Source of the DNA: CBDFNC01 sp965249895
Lineage (GTDB): Bacteria; Pseudomonadota; Gammaproteobacteria; Enterobacterales; CBDFNC01
Assembly (NCBI GenBank): GCA_965249895.1
Contig: CBDFNC010000004.1
Coordinates: 1,302,001-1,366,000, forward strand
DNA length: 64,000 nt
Direction: 5' to 3'
Part shown: in pieces, positions 27,355 to 35,478 of the stretch
Layout: every line of letters starts with the position of its first letter
Numbering within the stretch: position 1 is the stretch's first letter
Notes under the pieces: generated by a model
What the model saw: only the letters and a program-made list of their open reading frames with translations
Told to the model about the DNA's origin: nothing
The model's database searches: none
Made by a program: the position numbers and the translations under genes

Positions 27355-27663
27355 TCAGCTTATCCTGATAAAGTAGACGCCTATCCCTACCAATGTGGTG
27401 AGGATGATCCGGATCAGGTCGCGGTTATACTGCGTCTTGGTTGAGTGGGTACCGGATTGCATTTCAAGTTCACGCACCCGCTCCGAAAGCGTTTCCTGCA
27501 TGTTAAACAACTTGCTGACCAGGCTTCCCTGGTGGGCCTGAGCCGTCGCTAGCTCCACCGACTTCTTCATAATCTCAGTTTGATCTTTCATAAAGCCACG
27601 CATCTCTTGCCTGTGTTCGGCTAGTTCCTGCTTTAATCCAGTCAATTCCTTTTCCAGGCTCAT
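27355..27663 (-). CDS. small phage protein, coiled coil plus C-terminal membrane anchor
   Basis: 102 residues from MSLEKELTGLKQELAEH. The start is set by an ATGA overlap with the stop of the upstream holin-like gene; an upstream in-frame start would run through that gene. Residues 1-75 form an amphipathic coiled coil (QEMRGFMKDQTEIMKKS), followed by one membrane helix (IRIILTTLVGIGVYF). Proteins of this shape next to holins in phages are often accessory lysis or membrane proteins; the exact role is unknown. Its stop abuts the broken integrase. Confidence 0.65.
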   Translation of the reverse strand: MSLEKELTGLKQELAEHRQEMRGFMKDQTEIMKKSVELATAQAHQGSLVSKLFNMQETLSERVRELEMQSGTHSTKTQYNRDLIRIILTTLVGIGVYFIRIS

Positions 27664-28178
27664 CGGCCCCCCGAACTGTGTTTTAGTGAACGGTCTGCAA
27701 ACCACCAGGTAACGGCCATGGAAGCTAAGAAAAGCACTGACTTGATGATTTCTTTTCGCATTAGCTCTGGCGCGTCCTGATAGAACAACCAGACCAGCAC
27801 CATTAAAAACGTGGTCAACGCAGGCCTGAATAGCTTGCGAATAAACTCCGCAACGATTAACAACCAGTTACCCTGGGTGTCCAGCTGGGCCATATCGTGT
27901 TTAAGGGACTCGCCGTAAACCTTTAGGGCCTGCACTTCCAGTTCGTGGCTGGCTTGTGTTTGCGCCAGGCCATTCTGGTATTTAGCCAGTTCGATTTCTT
28001 TATCCAGGGCTCTTAGCTCGAGGCCGTTTTGATGGTTTAAGACGATGACGTCTTTTTCCTGGGAGATTTCCGCCTTGCGTTTGAACCAGCCAATGCCCTG
28101 CTGGAGCACGGCGCCGCCAATTCCGAGAATGCCGCCACTACCGGCGACACCCAGCACAGATAGGATGGTATCTAACAT
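27660..28178 (-). CDS. phage holin-like membrane protein (3-TM type)
   Basis: 172 residues: an N-terminal hydrophobic Gly-rich segment (GVAGSGGILGIGGAVLQQ), a charged coiled-coil middle (about 35-100), and two C-terminal membrane helices after LFRPALTTFLMVLVWLFYQD. This matches the layout of 3TM holins in phages and gene-transfer agents, where an RP.xT motif precedes the second helix. Holins form holes for endolysin release; no endolysin gene is present here. It is translationally coupled to the small coiled-coil protein gene downstream. Confidence 0.65.
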   Translation of the reverse strand: MLDTILSVLGVAGSGGILGIGGAVLQQGIGWFKRKAEISQEKDVIVLNHQNGLELRALDKEIELAKYQNGLAQTQASHELEVQALKVYGESLKHDMAQLDTQGNWLLIVAEFIRKLFRPALTTFLMVLVWLFYQDAPELMRKEIIKSVLFLASMAVTWWFADRSLKHSSGGR

Positions 28179-28179
28179 G

Positions 28180-28713
28180 TTAAGCCCCTTTCAGCTCGGA
28201 AAGGCGAACCTGGACAAATTGCAGTTTTTCCGGGTTATCACCGGCGGACAACAACTCCAGCTGCAGATCCTCTTCACTCATTTTCAGCAATGCCTGCTGA
28301 TAGGCCTTGCCGTCAAAACTGGCTTCAGCCTCACGTACCGCTAATTCGTCATCAATGGCCGACAACAAAGTTTTACGGGACTTCTGCTCCTTGGTTTCCA
28401 TATCACGGATATGGGCCAGCTCTTCGTCGGACATATCTGGGAAGATGCCCTGGATAAACTCGACACTTTCATCCAACAGCGAGACAAAGATTTGCTCCTG
28501 GGCTTTATCTGCATCGGCATTTGGGTTTTCAAAATGGATGAGTGGCACTCGCGCCGCTTCACCTGGCTTAACGTTGATCTCGCCAAAGAAACGGTCAGCA
28601 TCGTTAAAGTTGATATACAGCAATACCAATTCACGGGTTTCCCCGGATTTAACCGCCTTGCCGCCGATGTGTTTGGTTTCATTGCCAGTGTTGGTAAAGG
28701 CTACCAATTTCAT
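28180..28713 (-). CDS. phage protein of unknown function
   Basis: 177 residues from MKLVAFTNTGNETKHIGGKA; GGAG lies six bases upstream, while an earlier in-frame TTG overlaps that site. The first 70 residues are beta-rich and the rest is acidic and helical (DMSDEELAHIRDMETKEQKS). It could be a head-completion or tail-attachment protein, since it lies directly after the capsid region, but I do not recognise the family. A terminator separates it from the capsid frame upstream. Confidence 0.6.
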   Translation of the reverse strand: MKLVAFTNTGNETKHIGGKAVKSGETRELVLLYINFNDADRFFGEINVKPGEAARVPLIHFENPNADADKAQEQIFVSLLDESVEFIQGIFPDMSDEELAHIRDMETKEQKSRKTLLSAIDDELAVREAEASFDGKAYQQALLKMSEEDLQLELLSAGDNPEKLQFVQVRLSELKGA

Positions 28714-28744
28714 ATTCGTCTCCAATATTCGAAATTAAGTGCTT

Positions 28745-28774
28745 AAAAAAAGGCCCCTCGTTAGGGTGAGGGGC
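28745..28774 (-). terminator. intrinsic terminator after the capsid region
   Basis: Minus-strand hairpin GCCCCTC/GAGGGGC with an 8-nt loop followed by TTTTTTT, 16 bases beyond the stop of the capsid C-terminal frame. This supports 28790 as a true gene end. Confidence 0.85.
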
Positions 28775-28789
28775 AAACTTGCTGGCCTA

Positions 28790-29176
28790 CTAGCGGTTGG
28801 ACTTGGAATAGAAAATCATCGACGTAAAGCGGTTGCGGATCGACTTAGGGCAAGAAATGGCGTTGTACTCCTCCCCATAGGCTTCCTTACCGCCCTTCAA
28901 TTGGCCGTTTTCATCACGGGCTTCCAACATTTCCGACAAAGAGAACGGCTTCACCACTGTATAAGTTAAGCTGCCGCGCTGGCCCATCAGGATCCGTTCA
29001 TCGCCCAGGAGGATAGCCGGCGCATTGGTCCCCCAAGCAGGCAAACCTTTGACGCTTTGCAAATCACCTGTGACGGTGGTTTCCATTCCCTGGCGGCGCA
29101 TCGATGCCACGAACTGTTCGGCATTGGAGCATTCATCATTCAGGGTTGGGCTCACCCGCCTCATTGACCACAGCAT
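28790..29176 (-). CDS. C-terminal part of phage major capsid-like protein, displaced frame
   Basis: The frame reads SPTLNDECSNAEQF, then ILLGDERILMGQRGSLTYT and KPFSLSEMLEARDENG, ending before a strong terminator. It begins inside the end of the larger capsid frame and has no clear start of its own; the best-placed ATG has no good ribosome-binding site. The simplest reading is that it is the C-terminus of the upstream capsid protein, displaced by a frameshift near 29140-29160, where the larger frame stops after GEPNPE. A separate small structural protein remains possible. Confidence 0.55.
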   Translation of the reverse strand: MLWSMRRVSPTLNDECSNAEQFVASMRRQGMETTVTGDLQSVKGLPAWGTNAPAILLGDERILMGQRGSLTYTVVKPFSLSEMLEARDENGQLKGGKEAYGEEYNAISCPKSIRNRFTSMIFYSKSNR

Positions 29177-30572
29177 GCTTACTCAGGTTATGGCTGGTGA
29201 TCACGTGATAAAGCCCGGGCGCCTGACGGCCGGAGCCATCCCAGGCCGCAATTACACTGCCATCGATGGTTAAGGCGATAGGGTTTTCCGGGTTACCCAC
29301 GGTGTTGCCCTGCAGGTCAAACTGCTGGTGTGGCGTCACGATGGGGAAGTTGTCAGTCTTAAACTCATAACTGCCCTGCAGCTGGGTCTTGATATTTTCG
29401 TCCGCCACATTCGCGGCCAAATAGGAGTCCGAGACGCGCTGCATGGTGTTAGCCAGGCGACGTGCTATCAGCTCACGCATAATGCGGCTGGCCGTCGCTA
29501 CGTTGCGGCCCCAGGCATCCCAATTGATTTGGGATGAGCGGGAAAAGTGCATCAATTCGTTGGATACTTCAAATGCCACCTTCATGGCTAACACATAGAT
29601 TAGGTCCATACGCTGGCTGTTCTTCACCTTAGGGATGGTACCGTATTCTGGTACGATACCATCGCCGACGACGGCGGAGACATCGCGCTGCTCGTAAGGA
29701 ATTTGGGTGGTCGCCTGGGCGCTGAAATCGGTCAGAGTTTGCACCAGCTCCAGAATACGCAAATCACTTAATGCCTCACGTATCACTTCACGCTGTACTG
29801 ATGCTGGCAGCTGGGTGTCTGAAATGACGTTAGCCGTACCGGTACCACTCAGCACCAGTTTCTCCTGGTGCAGGCGGTGGCCATTGATACGGTCAAATTC
29901 ACCCAGTACCAATTGAACAAAAGGCACCAGGTTCTTTTCTTCGGTTAAGCGCAGGCCACCATTCATAGCCGACGAGGTGTTTTTCAAGTGACCATGTATG
30001 GTTTCCTGCAGCGCCAAGGTTTCACGTTGCTGGTCCTGGCTAATATGCACTGTGCCGGATGGCATACCAAAACCCAGGCCCTGGAGCTGGGAAGAGGCAA
30101 TGATTCGATTACCCTGGTTGATCTGGTGCTCGGCCAACTTGGTGACCTGCTCGTCTGACATTCCGCCAGAGATAAGGTCGGACGCTTCCTTAAGCTCTTT
30201 CTTCACCTCATCGGTCAGGCCTTCTGCCTTGTCGATAGCCTCGGTAAACAGCTTAACTTTGCTGTCCAGTTTAGCCTGAGCGTCAGTGACGGCTTTTGCC
30301 TGATCCGCTTGGAAGTCAGCAAGTAGTTTGATAACCGCGTCTTTATCCAGCCCACTTTGACTCAGGCTGATATTAACAGGGGTTTCAGTGGGTAGCTCGG
30401 CCAGTTGCTTGGCGACAACCTCAATCTGGTCACTGAGCTTTTGCGCTTCGGGCTCTTCGCTGACACCGTTTAGGGAGCCGGTAAGCAACTTAACCATAGC
30501 GTCATGCTGTTCAGTACTCAGTTTTAGACCAGTTAGCTGGCTTTTAAATTTGGCAATGATCTCTTTCCACAT
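29136..30572 (-). CDS. phage scaffold plus major capsid-like protein
   Basis: 478 residues from the first ATG, but the frame is open further upstream to about 30690 and there continues the protease sequence (IKNLDKIELSEASL). Residues 1-165 are an acidic helical scaffold-like region (DQAKAVTDAQAKLDSKVKLF). From about 190 the protein looks like an HK97-type capsid subunit (VPFVQLVLGEFDRINGHRL; NVATASRIMRELIARRLAN). So protease, scaffold and capsid appear to have been one polyprotein. The family is inferred from layout and pattern, not from a diagnostic motif. Confidence 0.6.
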   Translation of the reverse strand: MWKEIIAKFKSQLTGLKLSTEQHDAMVKLLTGSLNGVSEEPEAQKLSDQIEVVAKQLAELPTETPVNISLSQSGLDKDAVIKLLADFQADQAKAVTDAQAKLDSKVKLFTEAIDKAEGLTDEVKKELKEASDLISGGMSDEQVTKLAEHQINQGNRIIASSQLQGLGFGMPSGTVHISQDQQRETLALQETIHGHLKNTSSAMNGGLRLTEEKNLVPFVQLVLGEFDRINGHRLHQEKLVLSGTGTANVISDTQLPASVQREVIREALSDLRILELVQTLTDFSAQATTQIPYEQRDVSAVVGDGIVPEYGTIPKVKNSQRMDLIYVLAMKVAFEVSNELMHFSRSSQINWDAWGRNVATASRIMRELIARRLANTMQRVSDSYLAANVADENIKTQLQGSYEFKTDNFPIVTPHQQFDLQGNTVGNPENPIALTIDGSVIAAWDGSGRQAPGLYHVITSHNLSKHAVVNEAGEPNPE

Positions 30573-31153
30573 AGCGGATCGTTCCTCTGATAATTTGTTG
30601 GATAGCTGGCTGGATAACAGGGTTGGGCCGTCGTGCAGACTGGCTTCGGACAGTTCAATCTTGTCCAGATTCTTAATGCAAGGACGGTAACCAGGCCTGC
30701 GCCCAGCAAGGTTGGGCCGAACTCTTGAAAACTGCCGCCATCATCCGCCTCGTTGCTTTTGAAGTTGGGGTGTATTTCTGCAGAGAGGTATTTAAAGCCC
30801 TGCTTTTGTACGGCACTCACGCCCAGTTCGTACCACTCCACCTCTGCACGTAATCGGCCCCGGTCGGTAAAGAGGCGCTTAACCACCGCACCTGCGCCAT
30901 TTTCCGGTTTGTGGGCTATGTCGATATTGATGTCCTGACCAAAGGTGCCTTCATTGAAGTTTTTGATAATGGACTGGAACATGGCCTCGGTAAGTTCGAA
31001 CTCACCGTATCTGGGGTCAAAAAATTTGCCGGTTCGGGTAACTGTGACGGTGGTGCGCTGCTGGCCGGATTCCACCTTAACCAGGTCGGAAAGAAAGTGA
31101 ATAACGCCAGTGCTTGCTGCTGCTTCGAGCTGGAGGATCTGCTTGGGGTTCAT
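30533..31153 (-). CDS. phage head maturation protease (Mu I-like), C-terminus frameshifted
   Basis: The first about 155 residues match Mu I-like head proteases: FDPRYGEFELTEAMFQSIIK, INIDIAHKPENGAGAVVKRL, WYELGVSAVQKQGFKYLSAE and GPTLLGAGL. After GAGL this frame becomes unrelated sequence (VTVLALRIW...), while the neighbouring frame continues with the expected RPCIKNLDKIELS, so a 1-base indel lies near 30690-30700. An AAGGA site is 6 bases before the ATG. The downstream 60 residues of this frame are therefore not authentic. Confidence 0.72.
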   Translation of the reverse strand: MNPKQILQLEAAASTGVIHFLSDLVKVESGQQRTTVTVTRTGKFFDPRYGEFELTEAMFQSIIKNFNEGTFGQDINIDIAHKPENGAGAVVKRLFTDRGRLRAEVEWYELGVSAVQKQGFKYLSAEIHPNFKSNEADDGGSFQEFGPTLLGAGLVTVLALRIWTRLNCPKPVCTTAQPCYPASYPTNYQRNDPLCGKRSLPNLKAS

Positions 31154-31171
31154 TTTCTGTCCTTAAAACGC

Positions 31172-31204
31172 AAAAAAACCAGCATATGTCTCCACATATG
31201 CTGG
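31172..31204 (-). terminator. intrinsic terminator upstream of the phage protease
   Basis: Minus-strand stem of 11 perfect pairs (CCAGCATATGT/ACATATGCTGG, 4-nt loop) followed by TTTTTTT. It ends only 18 bases before the protease start. The gene it once served on the minus strand is gone, which marks an old deletion junction at the phage-relic edge. Confidence 0.85.
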
Positions 31205-31332
31205 CTTCGAAAACCTTATTAGCAGGGTTAGGTTTACAGGTTTGTTAGGACAGAGGTAGGGTTAAAAACTGTTGTTTATCAGGACTCGTTGAACACTATA
31301 ACTTTATAGATACGGATGTTATACGTACCTAG

Positions 31333-31384
31333 TTGCATGCAGAGTAAGCAGGTGCTATATTCCTAATACGGATATAGTCCGTAT
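31333..31384 (+). promoter_or_regulatory. promoter and palindromic operator of the toxin-antitoxin pair
   Basis: TTGCAT (31333-31338) and TATATT (31356-31361) are spaced 17 bp apart. A 7-bp inverted repeat ATACGGA-N5-TCCGTAT (31366-31384) covers the expected transcription start, a fitting site for the antitoxin's DNA-binding domain. A half-related ATACGGATGTTATACGTA sits just upstream. Confidence 0.55.
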
Positions 31385-31428
31385 GTAGTGCACTTATTAA
31401 TTATTATCAACGTACCAAGGGAATCACA

Positions 31429-31479
31429 ATGAAATCAAATAATAGAACTCGCTTATGCAGGGCAGTTTTAACGGGCTGA
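31429..31479 (+). CDS. possible 16-residue leader peptide
   Basis: A short frame MKSNNRTRLCRAVLTG with AGGGA eight bases upstream lies in the 140-nt leader between the promoter and the antitoxin gene. No homology is known to me and it may be chance. Confidence 0.2.
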   Translation: MKSNNRTRLCRAVLTG

Positions 31480-31527
31480 AAAGTCTGCTAAGGGGGCAGC
31501 GCAAAAGAAACTAAGGGGATAGCAAAT

Positions 31528-31812
31528 ATGAATTCAACCACTGTAAGAAGGCTGGAATGTAAGGTTCCGCCAGATATTAGAGACCTACTCGACAAAGCAG
31601 CAGCGCTGGAAAATTTGGGAACAAGCAACTTTGTTATTCAATGTGCATTGGAAAAAGCCCAGGAAATTGTGGCTAGAAACCAGATATTGCAGCTAACAGA
31701 GAATCAATGGGATTACTTAATGGACTCGTTAGCAACACCACCCAAACCATCACGTGAATTAGTCGAGCTTATAAAGGGAGATACCAACTTTGAAGGGCTC
31801 GAAAAACTCTAA
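31528..31812 (+). CDS. DUF1778 (TacA-like) antitoxin
   Basis: 94 residues. The N-terminal ribbon-helix-helix fold is visible: RRLECKVPPDIRDLLDKAAA, then LGTSNFVIQCALEKAQEIV, followed by a flexible C-terminal segment (TENQWDYLMDSLATPPKPS) that covers the toxin in known complexes. It overlaps the downstream GNAT toxin gene by 23 bp. DUF1778 antitoxins bind their own promoter and neutralise the acetyltransferase toxin. A good AAGGGG ribosome-binding site precedes the ATG. Confidence 0.88.
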   Translation: MNSTTVRRLECKVPPDIRDLLDKAAALENLGTSNFVIQCALEKAQEIVARNQILQLTENQWDYLMDSLATPPKPSRELVELIKGDTNFEGLEKL

Positions 31813-32317
31813 TCTGTCCATCGAGAAATGGGACAGTAATACTAAGTATGCAGTAAAACAGTTCGATTGTGGCAATGAGATCTTAAACAAGTTCTTGAAA
31901 ACGTCACTTAAAAAGAACGTAGAAAAAGGCTATGAACAAGCATTTGTTCTGGTCGACGATGAAAAAAAGGTCGTTGGGTTTTTAACCCTTCACCCTTTTA
32001 TGATAGGCAAAGCCTCGTTACAGCAAACTGGCTTAACCGGAATGCCACAGATGGTATCGGCAATCCGATTAAAAATGCTCGCTGTTGACCTGTCTTTGCA
32101 AGGCCAAGGGATTGGTAAGCAGTTAATGAAGGCAGCATTTCATGTCACTGCCCGAGCATTAACTGGTGTAGGCGGTATTGGGTTGTACGTAGATGCTGAC
32201 AGCTCAGCGGTAGAGTTTTACCAGAGGCTAAGCTTTATTGAGTTGCCAGGCGGCTCAGGTCATTCCACTCCAATGTTGCTGGCAAAAGACACCTTGCTTG
32301 CAGCCATCGCAAAATAG
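31790..32317 (+). CDS. GNAT-family (TacT-like) toxin
   Basis: 175 residues from a TTG start with AGGGAG eight bases ahead; the TTG lies within the antitoxin gene. GNAT features: a central strand MLAVDLSLQGQGIGKQLM holding the acetyl-CoA loop Q-GQGIG, IGLYVDADSSAVEFYQRLSF, and the conserved tyrosine in EFYQRL. TacT-type toxins acetylate the amino group of charged tRNAs and block translation. Pairing with DUF1778 and the gene overlap are classic. The TTG start may keep toxin output low. Confidence 0.88.
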   Translation: MKGSKNSNLSIEKWDSNTKYAVKQFDCGNEILNKFLKTSLKKNVEKGYEQAFVLVDDEKKVVGFLTLHPFMIGKASLQQTGLTGMPQMVSAIRLKMLAVDLSLQGQGIGKQLMKAAFHVTARALTGVGGIGLYVDADSSAVEFYQRLSFIELPGGSGHSTPMLLAKDTLLAAIAK

Positions 32318-32326
32318 TACCTTTCC

Positions 32327-32348
32327 CCCTTGCCAGTAATGGCAAGGG
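32327..32348. terminator. hairpin after the toxin gene
   Basis: A 9-bp perfect stem CCCTTGCCA/TGGCAAGGG with a GTAA loop begins 10 bases after the toxin stop. No T run follows, so it may be an IS end or RNA-stabilising hairpin rather than a terminator. Confidence 0.4.
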
Positions 32349-32374
32349 AAGGGCGCGATCGAGCTTTGTTAACA

Positions 32375-32904
32375 TCATGTAAAAAGCAACGCTGACCTAT
32401 ATTCTCCTTCCCACGCGGCCTTATTCATTTTTCTTGGTACAGACTCTTTTCCGGGGGACTTTCTGAAGAGGTTCTGCACTAAACGGCGACAACACGCCAT
32501 ATTCAATGGCGAGTGTCCAGCATACATTTTCTGAGCATCTTCCCTAAAAATGACATCTAACGCCCAATGCTGCTGATTTTCTATGTGCCAGTGCTGCCTT
32601 GAGGCTTGGGCTGCAAGTTCCAGTGGTAGTTCATCGGTACAAACATAATAGGATGTCTCATAACTGCCTGTATCTGAGCCATTGATACTGCGCTCTCGGA
32701 CTACTGCTACTATTCCTTTAATCATCGGCCATTTTGTGTTTATCTCCTTACTAAAAGCGGCGGGTAGCGAGAAAACGGTACGAACTTCTGTTCGTCCATG
32801 GCCTTTATCTTTGGTTTCAAAGGAGACTTGTTGCTCTTCTGGCTGTGACCAGTATGCTTGAAACTGCTTATCCACTTCGGCGAGCAGTTTTGGCTGATTA
32901 CTTT
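32375..32904 (-). pseudogene. ISAs1-family transposase, C-terminal part
   Basis: Minus-strand frame reading NQPKLLAEVDKQFQAYW, then HWHIENQQHWALDVIFRED, the region with the final catalytic Glu of ISAs1 (H-repeat) transposases, and SPLNMACCRRLVQNL. The upstream end is cut at 32904 by the terminus of an IS66-family element. The matching N-terminal part lies at 35661-35950, beyond an IS21 element, with roughly a dozen codons lost between them. Confidence 0.85.
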
Positions 32905-32942
32905 GTAACTATTCAGCTGGCTAAAAACCCCGCAATAAATGC
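32905..32942 (-). repeat. 38-bp IS66 end remnant
   Basis: Exactly matches (reverse strand) the right terminus of the IS66 copy at 63841-63878, from GTAACTATTCAGCTGGC through CCCCGCAATAAATGC. It is all that remains of a third IS66 insertion, cut by the IS21 element that starts at 32943. Confidence 0.88.
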
Positions 32943-33116
32943 TGCATATTCTCATGGATGCTGATCACCTGTTCTCATCGAAGCTGATCACTCTTTCTTA
33001 TTGATGCTGATCACCAATTTTAGTTAGTTTAACTTCAAAAGATCTCATTCAATCTTGCCATTTTTCATTGTTAATGCCCGCATAATATTTGCTCCATTTC
33101 TTATTAAAGAGCCGTT

Positions 33117-34664
33117 ATGCCAACCGAGTCCATTTCAATGCGAAAACTCAAAGAAATACTTCGATTAAAATACGAAAGTAAGTTATCTCACCGTAAAATT
33201 GCAACAAGCTTATCCATCTCACCTGGTACTGTCTCAACTTATGTCAATCGTGCAAAGTTGATGGGGATCGAAACCTGGCCATTGCCAGAGCAGTGGGATG
33301 ACTTCAAGTTAAACAAGCACTTTTTACAAACAAAGATCACCCCCAGAACAGCTATTCCTTTGCCAAATTGGTCTGAATTTCATCAGCAATTAAAGAAAAA
33401 AGGCGTGACTAAACAGTTGCTATGGCAAGAGTACGTAGAGCGAAACGCCGACAACAATTACAGTTATCCGCAGCTGTGCCGTATTTACAAAGAGTGGCGC
33501 TCACGTCAACAACCCTCAATGCGACAAACCCATCAGTATGGCGAGAAGTTATTTGTCGATTACTGCGGACCGACAATCCCCATTGTTAACCCGGATACGG
33601 GCGAATATCGAGGGGCGCAAGTCTTTGTGGCTGTGATGGGGGGCTCAAGTTATACCTACGCTGAGGCGACATTATCGCAGCAACTCGAAGACTGGGTGAT
33701 GAGCCATGCCCGGGCATTTCAATTTCTGGGGGCAGTACCTGAAATCATCGTCCCGGATAATTTACGCTCCGGCACCACCAGAGCCTGTAAATATGATCCT
33801 GATTTAAACCCAACCTATCAGCAGCTGGCTGCCCATTATAATGTGGCTATTATCCCGGCCAGACCGCTGAAACCCAAGGATAAAGCGAAAGCTGAAAATG
33901 GTGTCCTGATTGTTGAACGCTGGATAATGGCGGTCTTGCGTCATGAAATATTTTACACATTAACGCACTTGAATCAGCGCATTAGTGAGTTGTTGGTACG
34001 GTTAAATACCAAAGCGTTTCAGAAACTTCCCGGCGACAGAGCCAGTCAATTTTATGCCCACGAGCTCCCGGCTATGAGGCCTCTACCGCTGCTTGCTTAC
34101 CAGTATACTTTTATTAAAAAGGTGAAGGTCAATGTGGATTATCACATTGAAGTGAACAAGCACTATTACTCAGTGCCTTATGGATTGCTCAAGAAACAAA
34201 TTGAGGCGCATGTGAGTGAAAAAACGGTAAAGCTCTACTATCACAGCCAGTGTGTAGCCCAACATCCCCGCTCTCATCATGTCGGCGGATACAGCACCTT
34301 GGTTGAACACATGCCTAAAGCCCATCAGGATTATGCAAAATGGACCCCAGAGCGATTAAAACAATGGGCGGGCAAACTCGGCGACTATGTTTTGCAATGG
34401 GTTGAATACAAGTTAGCGAGTAAAGCGCACCCGCAACAAAGTTATAAAGTCTGCTTTGGCTTGCTAAGCCTGAGTAAAACCTACCCGAAAAAACGCCTTA
34501 ATGATGCTTGCCAGCGCGCATTGGATACCGGGGGGTATCGACTGGAAAACATAAAAATAATTCTGAAAAAGGGTTTAGATAAAGAAGTACGCGAACCTGA
34601 GCAGGCCGATCTGCTTGCGGGAGTTAAGCATGACAATCTACGTGGTCAGGATTACTTTCACTAA
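33117..34664 (+). CDS. istA: IS21-family transposase IstA
   Basis: 515 residues. An N-terminal helix-turn-helix (YESKLSHRKIATSLSISPG), then an RNase-H-fold DDE domain: first Asp in FVDYCGPTIPI, second in IIVPDNLRSG, Glu in DKAKAENGVLIVE. The C-terminal domain has VDYHIEVNKHYYSVPYGLLK, common to IstA. It ends 11 bp before istB. Nothing is broken, so the element may be active. Confidence 0.93.
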   Translation: MPTESISMRKLKEILRLKYESKLSHRKIATSLSISPGTVSTYVNRAKLMGIETWPLPEQWDDFKLNKHFLQTKITPRTAIPLPNWSEFHQQLKKKGVTKQLLWQEYVERNADNNYSYPQLCRIYKEWRSRQQPSMRQTHQYGEKLFVDYCGPTIPIVNPDTGEYRGAQVFVAVMGGSSYTYAEATLSQQLEDWVMSHARAFQFLGAVPEIIVPDNLRSGTTRACKYDPDLNPTYQQLAAHYNVAIIPARPLKPKDKAKAENGVLIVERWIMAVLRHEIFYTLTHLNQRISELLVRLNTKAFQKLPGDRASQFYAHELPAMRPLPLLAYQYTFIKKVKVNVDYHIEVNKHYYSVPYGLLKKQIEAHVSEKTVKLYYHSQCVAQHPRSHHVGGYSTLVEHMPKAHQDYAKWTPERLKQWAGKLGDYVLQWVEYKLASKAHPQQSYKVCFGLLSLSKTYPKKRLNDACQRALDTGGYRLENIKIILKKGLDKEVREPEQADLLAGVKHDNLRGQDYFH

Positions 34665-34675
34665 GGAAAATAAAG

Positions 34676-35422
34676 ATGAATTCACAATTAACACAGCAAC
34701 TTACTGACTTACGTTTAAGTACCCTGATGGACAGTTTGGCACGTCAGGAAGAACAACCTCATTTATATACTGATTTAAGTTTCCATGATCGGTTATCACT
34801 CTTGTTGGGGGAAGAAATAACCACACGGGAACAACGAAAGATCGAACGTTTAGTCAAGCAAGCTAAATTCAGGCTGGCAGCCCATCCGAGCCATATCGAT
34901 TACCGCACGAGCCGTGGCATTGAAAAATCCAAGATCCGCAGCTTACTTGAAGGGCACTGGCTTAAACATCACCAGAGCCTTATTTTTACTGGTGCGACAG
35001 GGAGTGGCAAAACGTATCTGGGCTGCGCGATTGGTCATTACTTCTGCCAACAAGGTGTGGCAGTACGCTACTTCAGGATGAAAGGGTTACAAGAGCAGTT
35101 ACGCCAGGTGCACGGTGAAGGCAGTTACCCGCGCTTTCTCAATCAGTTAAATAAAACGCCGATCCTGATTTTGGATGATTGGGGAATGGAAACATTAACG
35201 CCCCAGCACCGCAGTGATCTGCTGGACATAATCGATGCAAGACACGATCAAGGGTCGATGATCATAATGAGCCAATTACCAGTAGCCAAGTGGCATGAAT
35301 TGATTGGGGAAGCGACGTATGCAGATGCGATAATGGACAGATTGATCCACCGTGCACAGCGAATTGAATTGCAGGGAGAATCAATGCGCAAAGTAGCAAT
35401 TAACTTGACGGATCCACAGTGA
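34676..35422 (+). CDS. istB: IS21-family helper ATPase IstB
   Basis: 248 residues, AAA+ ATPase of the DnaC/IstB type. Walker A GATGSGKT, Walker B LILDDWGMET, and the family's C-terminal DAIMDRLIHRAQRIEL. IstB assembles on target DNA and activates IstA. The gene is intact and coupled to istA. Confidence 0.93.
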   Translation: MNSQLTQQLTDLRLSTLMDSLARQEEQPHLYTDLSFHDRLSLLLGEEITTREQRKIERLVKQAKFRLAAHPSHIDYRTSRGIEKSKIRSLLEGHWLKHHQSLIFTGATGSGKTYLGCAIGHYFCQQGVAVRYFRMKGLQEQLRQVHGEGSYPRFLNQLNKTPILILDDWGMETLTPQHRSDLLDIIDARHDQGSMIIMSQLPVAKWHELIGEATYADAIMDRLIHRAQRIELQGESMRKVAINLTDPQ

Positions 35423-35478
35423 TCAATTAAAACTGTTGCCGAGCCGCAAAATGGCACCGAAGCGTGATCAGCATCGAT

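Noticed and set aside
27205..27444. Plus-strand 79-codon frame near attL
   Set aside because: It is antisense to the integrase relic and the coiled-coil phage gene, both of which have recognisable protein sequence.
31429..31520. Integron attC-like site upstream of the toxin-antitoxin pair
   Set aside because: Such modules often sit in integron cassettes, but I cannot find the paired core sites or imperfect palindrome needed.
32740..32955. Minus-strand 71-codon frame spanning the ISAs1/IS66/IS21 junction
   Set aside because: It crosses two insertion boundaries in a frame different from the recognisable ISAs1 transposase.
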